Assembly: GCF_012163145.1 (NCBI RefSeq)
Contig: NZ_JAAVTX010000001.1
Coordinates: 558,001-622,000 of the forward strand
Origin: Falsiroseomonas frigidaquae
Lineage (GTDB): Bacteria; Pseudomonadota; Alphaproteobacteria; Acetobacterales; Acetobacteraceae
DNA: 64,000 nt
Reading direction: 5' to 3'
In this document: piece after piece, positions 18,061-26,351 of the stretch
How positions within the stretch are numbered: the stretch's first letter is position 1
Layout: every line of letters begins with the position of its first letter
Notes under the pieces: generated by a model
Told to the model about the DNA's origin: nothing
Database searches by the model: none
The model's input: only the letters and a program-made list of their open reading frames with translations
Translations under genes and position numbers: made by a program

Positions 18061-18573
18061 TCAGGCCGCGTCTTCGCGCCGGTCCCGCGCCTTCACATAG
18101 GCCACCGCCGCATGCTGCGTGCAGTACGGCTTGCCCGGTGTCGCCTCGGCGGAGCAGAAGCGGAAATCCGGCGTCCCCGGCTCGCCGATCGGCCAGCAGC
18201 AGCTGCGTGCCGAACCGAAGCGCGGGAAGGAGCGGACGACCGCCGGCTGCGGCGGCGCCATCGGGACCGGGGGCGGAACCTGGGGCTGGTTCGCCGCCTG
18301 CGGCGCACCAGCGGCCTGGCTGGCTGGCGGGGCAGGCAGCGTGCTGCGCGAAGCCACCGCGACCGGGCGCGGCAGGCGCATCGGCGCGGGCTGCGCCGGG
18401 CGTTCCACCGCCTCGCGGCGGATCGGGCTGGGACGCGCCGGCAGGTTCAGGCGATGCGCCTTGCCCACCACCGCATTCTTCGAGATGCCCATCCGGCGGC
18501 CGATCTCAGCCGTCGAATGACCTTCCGCCCAGAGCGCCCGAAGCCGCTCGATGGCCTCCGCTGTCCAATCCAT
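18061..18573 (-). CDS. gcrA: GcrA cell-cycle regulator
   Basis: A 170-residue GcrA-family regulator, an alphaproteobacterial protein that binds sigma-70 and activates promoters carrying CcrM-methylated GANTC sites. The N-terminal helix-turn-helix is unmistakable (MDWTAEAIERLRALWAEG, then RRMGISKNAVVGKAHRLNLPARPSPI). A Pro/Ala-rich linker follows, and the C-terminal sigma-interacting domain has CCWPIGEPGTPDFRFC with PYCTQHAAVAY. The start MDWT is family-standard and trims a longer open frame. This gene is a strong taxonomic marker. Confidence 0.96.
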   Translation of the reverse strand: MDWTAEAIERLRALWAEGHSTAEIGRRMGISKNAVVGKAHRLNLPARPSPIRREAVERPAQPAPMRLPRPVAVASRSTLPAPPASQAAGAPQAANQPQVPPPVPMAPPQPAVVRSFPRFGSARSCCWPIGEPGTPDFRFCSAEATPGKPYCTQHAAVAYVKARDRREDAA

Positions 18574-18630
18574 GCGCTCTCTCCACAACCCCGCCTGACA
18601 CAACATACGGTAGGGCAACGCGGGGGACGA

Positions 18631-18665
18631 CTACAAGTTGTAGAATGAGCCGAAGCGCATGATTC
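18631..18665 (-). promoter_or_regulatory. Palindrome and GANTC site upstream of gcrA
   Basis: Fifty-eight bases before the gcrA start lies the perfect inverted repeat CTACAA-G-TTGTAG (18631-18643). A GANTC site (GATTC, 18661-18665) lies a little further upstream. GANTC is the CcrM methylation target that GcrA reads, so autoregulation is conceivable. A single GANTC can occur by chance. Confidence 0.35.
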
Positions 18666-18709
18666 CTGTGGACAGACTGGGGCGAAGCTTTCCGAACCTT
18701 AACGCAAGG

Positions 18710-19675
18710 TCAGAACAGCAGTCCTTTCTTCAGCATCCCGTGAACACCCTTCTCGCCGTTCACCGTCTGCGTCACCCGGAAATCCACCGCCAGCGAGCAG
18801 AGCTGGTAGGCATCGGCGGCGGAGACGTTCATCCGCGCGACGATGAAGGCGATCATCTCCCGCAGCGCCTGCTTCATGGCAAGGTCGAGATCCTCGTTCA
18901 TCCCCATGGAAATGAAATGCGTCTTCGTCTCGGCGCGCGGGAAACGCAGCGCCGGGTCCTGCGCGCCGCCGCCCTTTTCCAGTGTCAGGCGGAAATGGCC
19001 GGTCAGGCACATCTCCAGCGCGTTGATGCAGACCTCGCCATCACCCTGCACGCCGTGGCCGTCGCCGGCCGAGAAATTACCGCCGGGCACATGCACCGGC
19101 AGCCACAGCGTGGTGCCGGCCGTCAGTTCCTTGTTGTCCAGGTTGCCGCCATGCGCCCGCGGTTCCTTGGTGGAGATCGCGCCCCAGGGTGCCGGCGGGG
19201 CCACGCCCATCACGCCGAAGAACGGCGACAACGGCAGGGTCACGCCCGGGCCGACCGGCACGTGCCCGGTCATCGCCGCCTTGTCGACCGGGATATGCAG
19301 CATGCGCTGGTAGGGGAAATCCTCCGGCAGCGTGCCGAATAGCGGGCGGAAGCCGCAGAAGCCCCAGTCGCAGCCCAGCTCGATCTGCTCGATGTCGATC
19401 CGCAGCGCATCGCCCGGCTCGGCGCCCGCCACCGCCACCGGCCCGGTCAGCATGTGCGGCCCCAGGCGCGGCGGCTTGGCGGCGTGGATGGCGGCCAGCG
19501 CGTGCGGGATCCGCAGCCCCGTCTCCGGCTTCGGCATCACCTCGGGCGCGCCGGAGACGCATTCCAGCACCACCAGGTCGCCGCTGGCGATGGTGAGGAC
19601 CGGGTCGAAGCTGGCGTCGAAGGCGCCCCATCGAATGGTCTCGGGCGTGGCGGCGATGCGGTGGCTGGCGGGCAT
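18710..19675 (-). CDS. Acetamidase/formamidase family protein
   Basis: A 321-residue enzyme of the FmdA/AmdA family, which hydrolyses formamide or short amides to ammonia and the acid. Family blocks include LTGPVAVAGAEPGDALRIDI, DWGFCGFRPLFGTLPEDFPYQ, HGGNLDNKELTAGTTLWLPVHVPGGNFSAGDGHGVQGDGE and SMGMNEDLDLAMKQALREM. The start MPASHR has a GAGG box; a longer frame has no such site. It stands alone, without urea or amide transporter genes. Substrate uncertain. Confidence 0.9.
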   Translation of the reverse strand: MPASHRIAATPETIRWGAFDASFDPVLTIASGDLVVLECVSGAPEVMPKPETGLRIPHALAAIHAAKPPRLGPHMLTGPVAVAGAEPGDALRIDIEQIELGCDWGFCGFRPLFGTLPEDFPYQRMLHIPVDKAAMTGHVPVGPGVTLPLSPFFGVMGVAPPAPWGAISTKEPRAHGGNLDNKELTAGTTLWLPVHVPGGNFSAGDGHGVQGDGEVCINALEMCLTGHFRLTLEKGGGAQDPALRFPRAETKTHFISMGMNEDLDLAMKQALREMIAFIVARMNVSAADAYQLCSLAVDFRVTQTVNGEKGVHGMLKKGLLF

Positions 19676-19739
19676 GGGGCACCTCAGTGGATCAGGAAGG
19701 CAGTGCAGCAAGGCCGCAAGGGCCGGTCAATGTGGTGGC

Positions 19740-20444
19740 CTAATGCGACTGCAGCCGGGTGCTGAGGCGGCGCTGGTCGGTCGGGCAGACGCGGCCGAGG
19801 CGGCGGTATTCCTGCGGGGTGTCGATCGCGTCATGCCCCGCCTCCCGCGCCTCGCGCAGCCGCGCCAGCACCGGCTCCACCGCCGCCGTCAGATCCTCCT
19901 GCAGCTGCAGCGCGGCGGCGCCGGCATCGGGGGCTTCGGCCCGGGCGCGGGCCGCCCAGGCGCGCGCCGCCTGGCGCAGGCCATCCGCGGCGTCGCGCAG
20001 CGTGCGGCGGTTGACCTCGGCATGGCGGCGCTCATGCGCCAGCACCTGCCGCGCCAGGCAGCCGCCGCGCGGAATCTCCCGTGCCAGGCGGATGCTGTGC
20101 TCGGCATGCACCAGGCTCAGCCGCACCTCGGAGGGCACGCCGCAGACCGGCCCGGCATCCGGCCCCTGGCTGCGGACCGTGATCTCGCTGCGCCATTCCA
20201 CCCGCGACATGGTCAGGCCCAGATGGTGCAGCACGGTGCCTGGGGTGGATTCCTCCGGCAGGTCGGCCAGCCGGCGCAGATCCTCCGCGCTGACCGGGGC
20301 CAGCACGCGCGGATCGGGGTCCGAGACGGTGACGCGGACCAGCGGCGCACCGCGCGGCGGGCAGGCCACCGGTGCCGGGACGGGCGGCGGCATGGCCGGC
20401 TGCGGCGAAGGCTGGGCCTGCCCCTGCCCCGCGGCCAGCAGCAA
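19740..20444 (-). CDS. Predicted secreted protein with an HERRH motif
   Basis: Not recognised as a named family. About 234 residues: a hydrophobic export signal ending in AAGQGQAQPSP, a Pro-rich linker, a beta-type domain (LHHLGLTMSRVEWRSEITVRSQG), then an all-helical part with LAHERRHAEVNRRTL near residue 137. HERRH matches the HExxH zinc-protease pattern in the style of DUF922-like proteins. A CGVPSEVRLSLVHAEHSI segment resembles the strand that precedes such sites. The only conventional start is TTG at 20444, inside the hydrophobic run, which continues upstream toward the corA stop without an ATG, GTG or TTG. The true start may therefore be atypical. Confidence 0.7.
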   Translation of the reverse strand: MLLAAGQGQAQPSPQPAMPPPVPAPVACPPRGAPLVRVTVSDPDPRVLAPVSAEDLRRLADLPEESTPGTVLHHLGLTMSRVEWRSEITVRSQGPDAGPVCGVPSEVRLSLVHAEHSIRLAREIPRGGCLARQVLAHERRHAEVNRRTLRDAADGLRQAARAWAARARAEAPDAGAAALQLQEDLTAAVEPVLARLREAREAGHDAIDTPQEYRRLGRVCPTDQRRLSTRLQSH

Positions 20445-20473
20445 CAGCAGCGCGAGGAACAGGAAGGGCAGGA

Positions 20474-21469
20474 TCAGAACCAGCCCTTGCGCTTGAAGTA
20501 GACGATCGGCAGCACGGCGGAGACCACCATCAGCCCGAGCGCCGCCGGGTAGCCCCAGGCCTGGTTCAGCTCCGGCATGTACTGGAAATTCATGCCGTAG
20601 ATGCTGGCGATCAGCGTTGGCGGCATCAGTGCGACGGAGGCCACGGTGAAGGTCTTGATGATGTTGCTCTGCTCGACATTGACGATTCCGAGCACCGCGT
20701 CCAGCAGGAACTGCGCCTTGTCGTTCAGCACCTTCGAATGGTCCACCAGGCTTCGCACGTCCCGCACCAGGGTCTTGATGAGAACCTGGTTCTCCTTGCG
20801 GACCGCGTGCGACTTCTCCGCGCCCACGAAGGTCAGGATGCGCGACAGGCCCAGCAGCGTCTCCGAGGCGCGGGTCGTCACCTCTCCCACCAGGCCGAGC
20901 GTGATCAGCGTGTCGCGCAGATGCTCGCCGCCCAGCGTGGTCTTCGGGCCGGTCTTGGCCTTGGCCCGGGCGCCGCGGAAGGTGGCGGAGGAGGCGCGGT
21001 CCATATCCGCCCCCAGCCGTTCCAGGATATCCGCCAGCCGGTCGACGATCTGCTCGAACAGATGCAGCATAACCCCGTCGGCGGTGGAAACCAGCACCGG
21101 GTTGCGCTGGCAGCGCAGGGCGAAGACGGAAAACGCCTTCGGCGTGGCATAGCGCACGGTGACCAGCGCCTGGTTGCTCAGCACGAAGGTGATGGGGGTG
21201 GAGCCGTAGTCGCCGCCATCCACGCCGTAGAGAAAGTTGGCGGTCAGGAACAGCGCATCATCCTCCCGATACAGGCGGGAGGAGCTTTCGATTTCCTGCA
21301 TCTCCTCCCGGGTCGGGATTTCCAGGCGCAGCGCATCCTGCACCGCCCGCTCCTCCTCCGCCGTCGGATTGAGCAGGTCGATCCAGACCGCGCCGGCGAT
21401 CTGTTCCGGCGGCAGGACCCCGTCGCGCAGGGCGAGGCGACCGTCAAGGACGGCGTAGCTCGTCATCAT
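20474..21469 (-). CDS. corA: CorA family divalent-cation (Mg2+) transporter
   Basis: A 331-residue inner-membrane channel for magnesium and related cations. It has a long cytoplasmic alpha/beta domain, then two C-terminal helices separated by the selectivity signature GMN (YGMNFQYMPELNQAWGYP). The N-terminus (MMTSYAVLDGRLALRDG) has two adjacent ATGs. It lies 38 bases downstream of mtnC on the same strand and could be cotranscribed, although the functions are not obviously linked. Confidence 0.94.
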   Translation of the reverse strand: MMTSYAVLDGRLALRDGVLPPEQIAGAVWIDLLNPTAEEERAVQDALRLEIPTREEMQEIESSSRLYREDDALFLTANFLYGVDGGDYGSTPITFVLSNQALVTVRYATPKAFSVFALRCQRNPVLVSTADGVMLHLFEQIVDRLADILERLGADMDRASSATFRGARAKAKTGPKTTLGGEHLRDTLITLGLVGEVTTRASETLLGLSRILTFVGAEKSHAVRKENQVLIKTLVRDVRSLVDHSKVLNDKAQFLLDAVLGIVNVEQSNIIKTFTVASVALMPPTLIASIYGMNFQYMPELNQAWGYPAALGLMVVSAVLPIVYFKRKGWF

Positions 21470-21507
21470 GGTTGATTGGACTCCCGCGCCCGGGGGGCAC
21501 GGGGCAT

Positions 21508-22218
21508 CTAGCCTGCCGCGATGGTGCCTGTCACCGGGGGCAGCGGCAGCTTGAACAGCCGGGCGACACCGGGGAAATCGGCCGCCTGCCGGTGTCGCCC
21601 GCAGGCCACGGTGCCATCCTGCGGACGGACGAGTTGGCAGGTCATCAGTCCGCTGGAAGCCGCGGCGTCCAGTTCCTCCGCCACGTCGGACAGGAACAGG
21701 ATGTCCCCCGGCGGGTGGCCGGCCTCGGCGGCGATGGATGCATAGGCGGCGGCCTCCCGCTTGGCGCCGATGCGGGTGTCGAAGAAGCCGGAGAACAGCG
21801 GCAGCAGGTCACCGGCCTCCGAATGGCCGAACAGCAGCTTCTGCGCGCCGACCGAGCCCGAGGAATAGACCGCGAGCGCCACCCCCGACGCATGCCAGGC
21901 GCGCAGGCAGGGCGCCACATCCGGCCAGAGATGGCCGCGCAGCCGCCCATCGGCGAAACCCGCCGCCCAGATCAGCCCCTGCAGGGATTTCAGCGCGGTC
22001 ACCTTGGCATCCGCCGCCATCCAGCCGCGCAGGGTCGCCGCCTGGTCCGGGCCCGGCACCTCGGCCAGGATCGCCGCCACCTCAGGCTCCGTGCCGCGCG
22101 CGGCCAGGAAGGCATCCAGCTCCGCCTCGGCGAAGGGGAACAGCGTATCCTTGACGAAGGCGATGGCGCTGGTGGTGCCCTCGATATCCGTCAGCACCAG
22201 CGCCGGGCGGGTGCTCAT
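21508..22218 (-). CDS. mtnC: Acireductone synthase (enolase-phosphatase E1)
   Basis: A 236-residue HAD-superfamily enzyme of the methionine salvage pathway. It enolises and dephosphorylates 2,3-diketo-5-methylthiopentyl-1-phosphate to the acireductone. HAD motif I is LTDIEGTTSAI near residue 9, motif II is in AVYSSGS, and motif III/IV is in FFDTRIGAKREAAAY and ILFLSDVAEELDAA. The start at 22218 overlaps the mtnD stop (ATGA); the open frame runs further upstream through mtnD but is not coding there. Confidence 0.95.
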   Translation of the reverse strand: MSTRPALVLTDIEGTTSAIAFVKDTLFPFAEAELDAFLAARGTEPEVAAILAEVPGPDQAATLRGWMAADAKVTALKSLQGLIWAAGFADGRLRGHLWPDVAPCLRAWHASGVALAVYSSGSVGAQKLLFGHSEAGDLLPLFSGFFDTRIGAKREAAAYASIAAEAGHPPGDILFLSDVAEELDAAASSGLMTCQLVRPQDGTVACGRHRQAADFPGVARLFKLPLPPVTGTIAAG

Positions 22219-22754
22219 GCCGTGGCGGCGGGGAAGCGGTTCGCCATGTCCGTGCCGGTGTAGTGCGGGGTCCAGCCGGAGGTGTCGGTGAAGACGCGCA
22301 GCACGGCGAAGTTCGGGTTCTCCCCGGCGTCGAACCAGTGCTTGGAATTGGCCGGCACGGAAATCAGGTCGCCCGGCGTGCAATGGGCGTCAAAGACCTT
22401 CCCATCCACATGCAGCACGAAATTGCCCGAGCCGGCATGGAAGAAGCGCACCTCATCCTCGGTGTGGATGTGCTCCGACAGGAACTTGGCGCGCATCGCG
22501 TCCTTCTGCGGGTGGTCCGGCGTCAGCTTGATGACATCCGCGGTGCCCGCGCCAGTCTCGCCCATGAAGGCATCGAGGCGCGGGCGATAGGCCTCCAGCA
22601 CCGCCTCGGCCGGGGCGTCGGCGGGCAGGTCGGCCAGCGGCCATTGCTCGAAGCGCACGCCGATGGCGGACAGGGCCCGGCCGATCTCGGCGGGGTCCTC
22701 GGTGACCTGGATCTGCGCGTCGGTCGCGGCATCCCAGACTGTCAGGCGGCTCAT
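22215..22754 (-). CDS. mtnD: Acireductone dioxygenase
   Basis: A 179-residue cupin dioxygenase. It splits the acireductone to formate and 4-methylthio-2-oxobutanoate, the keto acid transaminated to methionine. The metal ligands are visible as His95, His97, Glu101 and His139 (HIHTEDE and SKHW), matching the known ARD ligand set. It sits between mtnB and mtnC with ATGA overlaps on both sides. Confidence 0.96.
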   Translation of the reverse strand: MSRLTVWDAATDAQIQVTEDPAEIGRALSAIGVRFEQWPLADLPADAPAEAVLEAYRPRLDAFMGETGAGTADVIKLTPDHPQKDAMRAKFLSEHIHTEDEVRFFHAGSGNFVLHVDGKVFDAHCTPGDLISVPANSKHWFDAGENPNFAVLRVFTDTSGWTPHYTGTDMANRFPAATA

Positions 22755-23362
22755 CGCAGGCTCCTTTCCTCAAGCACACAGCGCAGCATGAATTCCAGCC
22801 CCTCCATGCGGGCCAGCGCCATGGGCATGTCGGGCGCCCATACATAGGACCCGTGGCCTTGGATCAAGTAGCCTGGCGGGATGGCTCCCATGCCGTCCCA
22901 CAATGCATCCAGGCCGCGCTGCATGCGGGCGATGTCCTGGTCGTTCGGCACCACCGGAAGGTCCACGCTGGCCTCATGCGTCGGCAGGCCGGGAAACACC
23001 TTCAGCAACTCGTAGCCTGCCAGTGTCACGCTGCCGCCCGCGACGCGGGACAGCACGGTGTTGGCGATGGAATGGCCATGCAGCACGGCGCCGGCTTCCG
23101 GGAAGCGACGGTAGATGCCGCAATGCAGAAGGGTCTCGGCGGAGGATCGCTTCGCCGGATCCTCCGCCACGCCATCCAGGTCCACCACCATCACGTCATC
23201 GGTGGTGAGAAAGCCCTTGTGGCGGCCGGAGACGGTGACGGCGAGGCGCCGCGCATCCAGCCGCACGGAGAAATTGCCCGCCGTTGCCGGCACCCAGCCC
23301 AGCGCATCCAGCCGCCGCCCGGCGGCGACGATCTGCACCGCCGCCTGCTCCTCCAGCCTCAT
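22751..23362 (-). CDS. mtnB: Methylthioribulose-1-phosphate dehydratase
   Basis: A 203-residue class II aldolase-fold enzyme that dehydrates methylthioribulose-1-phosphate in methionine salvage. Metal-binding histidines lie in VLHGHSIANT and LIQGHGSYVWAPD, and the substrate loop GNFSVRLD is near residue 32. It starts with an ATG overlapping the stop of the TRAP permease gene and ends overlapping mtnD. The genes for the earlier salvage steps (mtnA and mtnK or mtnP) are not in this window. Confidence 0.94.
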   Translation of the reverse strand: MRLEEQAAVQIVAAGRRLDALGWVPATAGNFSVRLDARRLAVTVSGRHKGFLTTDDVMVVDLDGVAEDPAKRSSAETLLHCGIYRRFPEAGAVLHGHSIANTVLSRVAGGSVTLAGYELLKVFPGLPTHEASVDLPVVPNDQDIARMQRGLDALWDGMGAIPPGYLIQGHGSYVWAPDMPMALARMEGLEFMLRCVLEERSLR

Positions 23363-25422
23363 GCCGCGCGCGCTTCCGGATAGGCGCGGTACTGCCAGGC
23401 GAGCAGGCCGACGCCGACGGCGAGGCCAACGAGATCGGTCATGCCCTCCGGCGCCATCAGGGCGAGGCCGGCGGCGCCCGCCACCAGGCGCAGCGGCAGA
23501 ATGAGGCGGCCATTCAGCATCCAGCCTTCCGTCGCGCAGGCCAGCAGGAACACGCCGCAGCCCGCTGTAGCCACCGCCTGCAGGATCACCACCAGTTCCC
23601 CCTGCGCCAGCAGCGCCGGAGAGATCCAGAACATGAAGGGCACGATGAAGGTGGCAAGACCCAGCTTCACCGCGATCATGCTGGTCTTCCACATATCGGC
23701 ACCGGCCATGGATGCAGCGGCGAAGGAGGCCAGCGCAACCGGCGGCGTGATCGAGGACAGGATGGCGAAGTAGAAGATGAACATATGCGCCACCAGCGCC
23801 GGCACGCCGATGTTGATCAGCCCTGGCGCCACCACGGCCGCCGCGATGGCATAGGCCGCCGTGGTCGGCACTCCCATGCCGAGGATGATCGCCACCACCA
23901 TCGCGAACAGCATCGCCAGGAACTCGGAGGAAGACGCGATCTCCAGCAGCATGTTGGCGAAGCGCCCGCCCACCCCGGTGAGTCCGATGACACCGGCCAC
24001 CAGCCCGGCCGCGGCGCAGACGGCGATGAGCTGCATCACCTCCTTCGCCGAGCCTGCCAGGGCGCGCTCGATGGCCTGGAACAGCTCCACCATGGCGCCC
24101 ACCACGCCGGCCACCAGCCCTTCCCGCCGCAGCACAAGGCGATGCACCAGGAAGGTCACCAGCATGATGGCGATGGTGGCGGCGATGCCGGTGGCCGCCG
24201 CGCGGAATGGCGAATACCCCAACACCAGCATGACGATCATCAGGATCAGCGGCGCCGCCATGTAGGCGCGCCGGCCGAGGTCCACCCAGCGCGGCAATTC
24301 GTCGCGCCGCAGACCCATGATGCCGGACTTGCGGGCGTTCAGGTCGCAATGGATGTAGTTGGCCAGGTAGAACAGCAGCGCCGGGATCAGCCCGGCGAGC
24401 GCGATCTCCGTGTAGGGAATGCCGAGCACCTCGGCCATGATGAACGCGCCGGCGCCCATCACCGGCGGCGTGATCTGCCCGCCGGTCGAGCTCGTCGCCT
24501 CCACGGCCGCCGCGGTTTCCCGCGAATAGCCGACGCGGCGCATCATCGGGATGGTGAAGGTGCCGGAGGCGACGACATTTGCCACCGCGGAGCCGGAGAT
24601 GGCGCCGAACAGGATGCCGGAGATGACGGTGACCTTGGCCGGCCCACCGCGCGCCCGGCCAACCAGCGCCAGGGCGAAGTCGTTGAAATAATCGCCGGCC
24701 TTGGAGGCTGTCAGGAAGGCGGCGAAGGTGACGAACAGGATGATGAAGGTGGCCGAAACCTGCACGATGGTGCCGAGCACCCCGTTGTTGTTGAACAGTT
24801 CCACGACCGCCTGATCGAAGGCGATTCCGCCGTGGAACAGGATGCCGGGCATCCAGGGGCCGACGAAGCAGTAGGAGATGAACAGCACGGCGATCAGCGG
24901 CATGATGAAGCCGGCGGTGCGACGGGCGAATTCCAGCACCAGCAGGATGCCGACGCTGCCGACGGCGATGTCCTGCCAGTTCGGTCCCATGAAGGACCGC
25001 ATCTCGATGCCGTCCGCATCCAGCATGTAGTGCAACGGCACCAGCAGGCAGGGGATCATCAGCAACCAGTCGTACCAGGGCACCCGGGTTCCAGCGCCTG
25101 CCCCACCCTGGACCGCGACCGGCGCGAACAGCGCGAAGCCGAGCGCGGCGCCAAGAAACACATGGGCCGCGCGCGCCACCGTGGGATCGGCAGGCGCGAC
25201 CAACAGGATCCACATGTGCCACAGCACGAAGGCAACGGCGGCAGCGCGCCAGGCATAGCCCTGCCACCCGGCCAGCTCACGCCGGGCGGACGCGAACTCC
25301 ATGTCGTCGATCTGCACAACGCCCGGGCTGGCGCCAGAAGTTGCTGCCGCAGCCGCGTCCGCAGTCGCGCCTGGCGCACCACCCGAGGCGTGCCCTGCGC
25401 CGCCCATTGCCGGCCTATTCAT
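23359..25422 (-). CDS. TRAP transporter fused permease subunit (4TM + 12TM)
   Basis: A 687-residue membrane protein fusing the small (DctQ-like) and large (DctM-like) TRAP permease subunits, the kind that normally works with a TAXI-type binding protein. The DctM core is recognisable in GAISGSAVANVVASGTFTIPMM, the segment EATSSTGGQITPPVMGAGAF and ILGMGVPTTAAYAIAAAVVAPGL. Its stop overlaps the mtnB start (ATGA) and it heads the mtnB-mtnD-mtnC chain. This suggests it imports a methionine-salvage substrate such as methylthioribose or a related thio-sugar; that is inference. No TAXI receptor is visible nearby. Confidence 0.93.
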   Translation of the reverse strand: MNRPAMGGAGHASGGAPGATADAAAAATSGASPGVVQIDDMEFASARRELAGWQGYAWRAAAVAFVLWHMWILLVAPADPTVARAAHVFLGAALGFALFAPVAVQGGAGAGTRVPWYDWLLMIPCLLVPLHYMLDADGIEMRSFMGPNWQDIAVGSVGILLVLEFARRTAGFIMPLIAVLFISYCFVGPWMPGILFHGGIAFDQAVVELFNNNGVLGTIVQVSATFIILFVTFAAFLTASKAGDYFNDFALALVGRARGGPAKVTVISGILFGAISGSAVANVVASGTFTIPMMRRVGYSRETAAAVEATSSTGGQITPPVMGAGAFIMAEVLGIPYTEIALAGLIPALLFYLANYIHCDLNARKSGIMGLRRDELPRWVDLGRRAYMAAPLILMIVMLVLGYSPFRAAATGIAATIAIMLVTFLVHRLVLRREGLVAGVVGAMVELFQAIERALAGSAKEVMQLIAVCAAAGLVAGVIGLTGVGGRFANMLLEIASSSEFLAMLFAMVVAIILGMGVPTTAAYAIAAAVVAPGLINIGVPALVAHMFIFYFAILSSITPPVALASFAAASMAGADMWKTSMIAVKLGLATFIVPFMFWISPALLAQGELVVILQAVATAGCGVFLLACATEGWMLNGRLILPLRLVAGAAGLALMAPEGMTDLVGLAVGVGLLAWQYRAYPEARAA

Positions 25423-25625
25423 TCTTGAAGCCCCCCAAACGCAACGCGCCGGCCCCGTTTACCAGGGTCGGCGCGCGACCCCACCTTCTGGCGGGGCACG
25501 TCCATTGCGCTCCGAGACTAGGCCGGGGGCGCCTTGCGATCAACCAGCGATGCCAGCAACCCGCGACGCCGGCGCTCCACGACCGGCACGGGCCTGCGCC
25601 CGCCCCGGAGAGCCGACCGGCTGCC

Positions 25626-25895
25626 TCAGGCCGCCGGGCGGGACGGATTCGCCGTCTGCGCCGTGGTCTGCTGGGTGCCAGGCGCGGCGATGGAGCCGGT
25701 GGGCGGCACCGGCGTCTGCGCCGCCGGGTCTGCCGCCATGGAGGCGTCCTTGCCGTCCTCCTCCTTGATGTTGGCCTTGAAGGACTTGATGCCCTTCGCG
25801 ACGTCACCCATCAGCCCGCTGATCTTGCCGCTGCCAAACAGCAGCAGGACGACCAGCAGAACGACAAGCCAATGCCAGATGCTGAAAGAACCCAT
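25626..25895 (-). CDS. tatA: Sec-independent protein translocase subunit TatA
   Basis: An 89-residue Tat pore component. The N-terminal helix ([38 protein letters not shown]) has the conserved FGSGKI hinge and amphipathic helix. A variable Ala/Pro/Thr tail follows. The gene stands alone here, without tatB or tatC. The frame is open far upstream, but MGSFSIWHW is the family start. Confidence 0.96.
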   Translation of the reverse strand: MGSFSIWHWLVVLLVVLLLFGSGKISGLMGDVAKGIKSFKANIKEEDGKDASMAADPAAQTPVPPTGSIAAPGTQQTTAQTANPSRPAA

Positions 25896-26351
25896 AGCGA
25901 CGCCTCGATCCCGTGAGTGGCCCACCCGTGGCAGGGGGCCGGATTGCCTCGGGGCCGGAGAGTAATCCGCCCCGGCGTCTTCCGCAAACCGCACATGGCC
26001 TGTCGCCGCGCCCGAGACAACCGGGGGCGGCCCGATAATCGGTTTTCCGCGCCGGCCGGCGGGGCCTGCCGGGGCCGCGGGACAGATGGCCAAATTATTT
26101 CCGCCCGTCCATGTGCGGAGGGGTTGAAGCTCCCTCCCTCCGCCCCCAATTCGCGCCTCGATCCGGGCCCCTCTGGCGGTCCGGGCGGTTTTCCGGCGCT
26201 TCGCCGGCCGCCGCCCCCGTGATGTCGGATCGCCAGAGCCTGCCACGACCCCGGCCCGGATCGTGACACCCGCGCCGGGGTGCCCCTGTGAAGTCGTCTG
26301 ATTCCGTCCCGAAAGGGCGGCGGCTTCCGCATGACCCGGAGCGAAACCTTC
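25896..26351. other. Intergenic region between divergent tatA and terC-family genes
   Basis: About 450 bases with no supportable gene. It must hold the divergent promoters of tatA (minus) and the TerC-family gene (plus). TerC-family genes are often preceded by a yybP-ykoY manganese riboswitch, but its conserved blocks could not be found here by eye. No further structure was recognised. Confidence 0.4.

Noticed and set aside
22751-25267. An 838-codon minus-strand open frame running through the TRAP gene into mtnB
   Set aside because: Only its last 203 codons match a family (MtnB); the rest is an out-of-frame, Arg/Gly-rich shadow of the TRAP permease, which has a proper frame of its own.
25896-26351. 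yybP-ykoY manganese riboswitch before the TerC-family gene
   Set aside because: Looked for because the family often has one; the conserved motif blocks were not found by eye. A covariance-model search (RF00080) would settle it.
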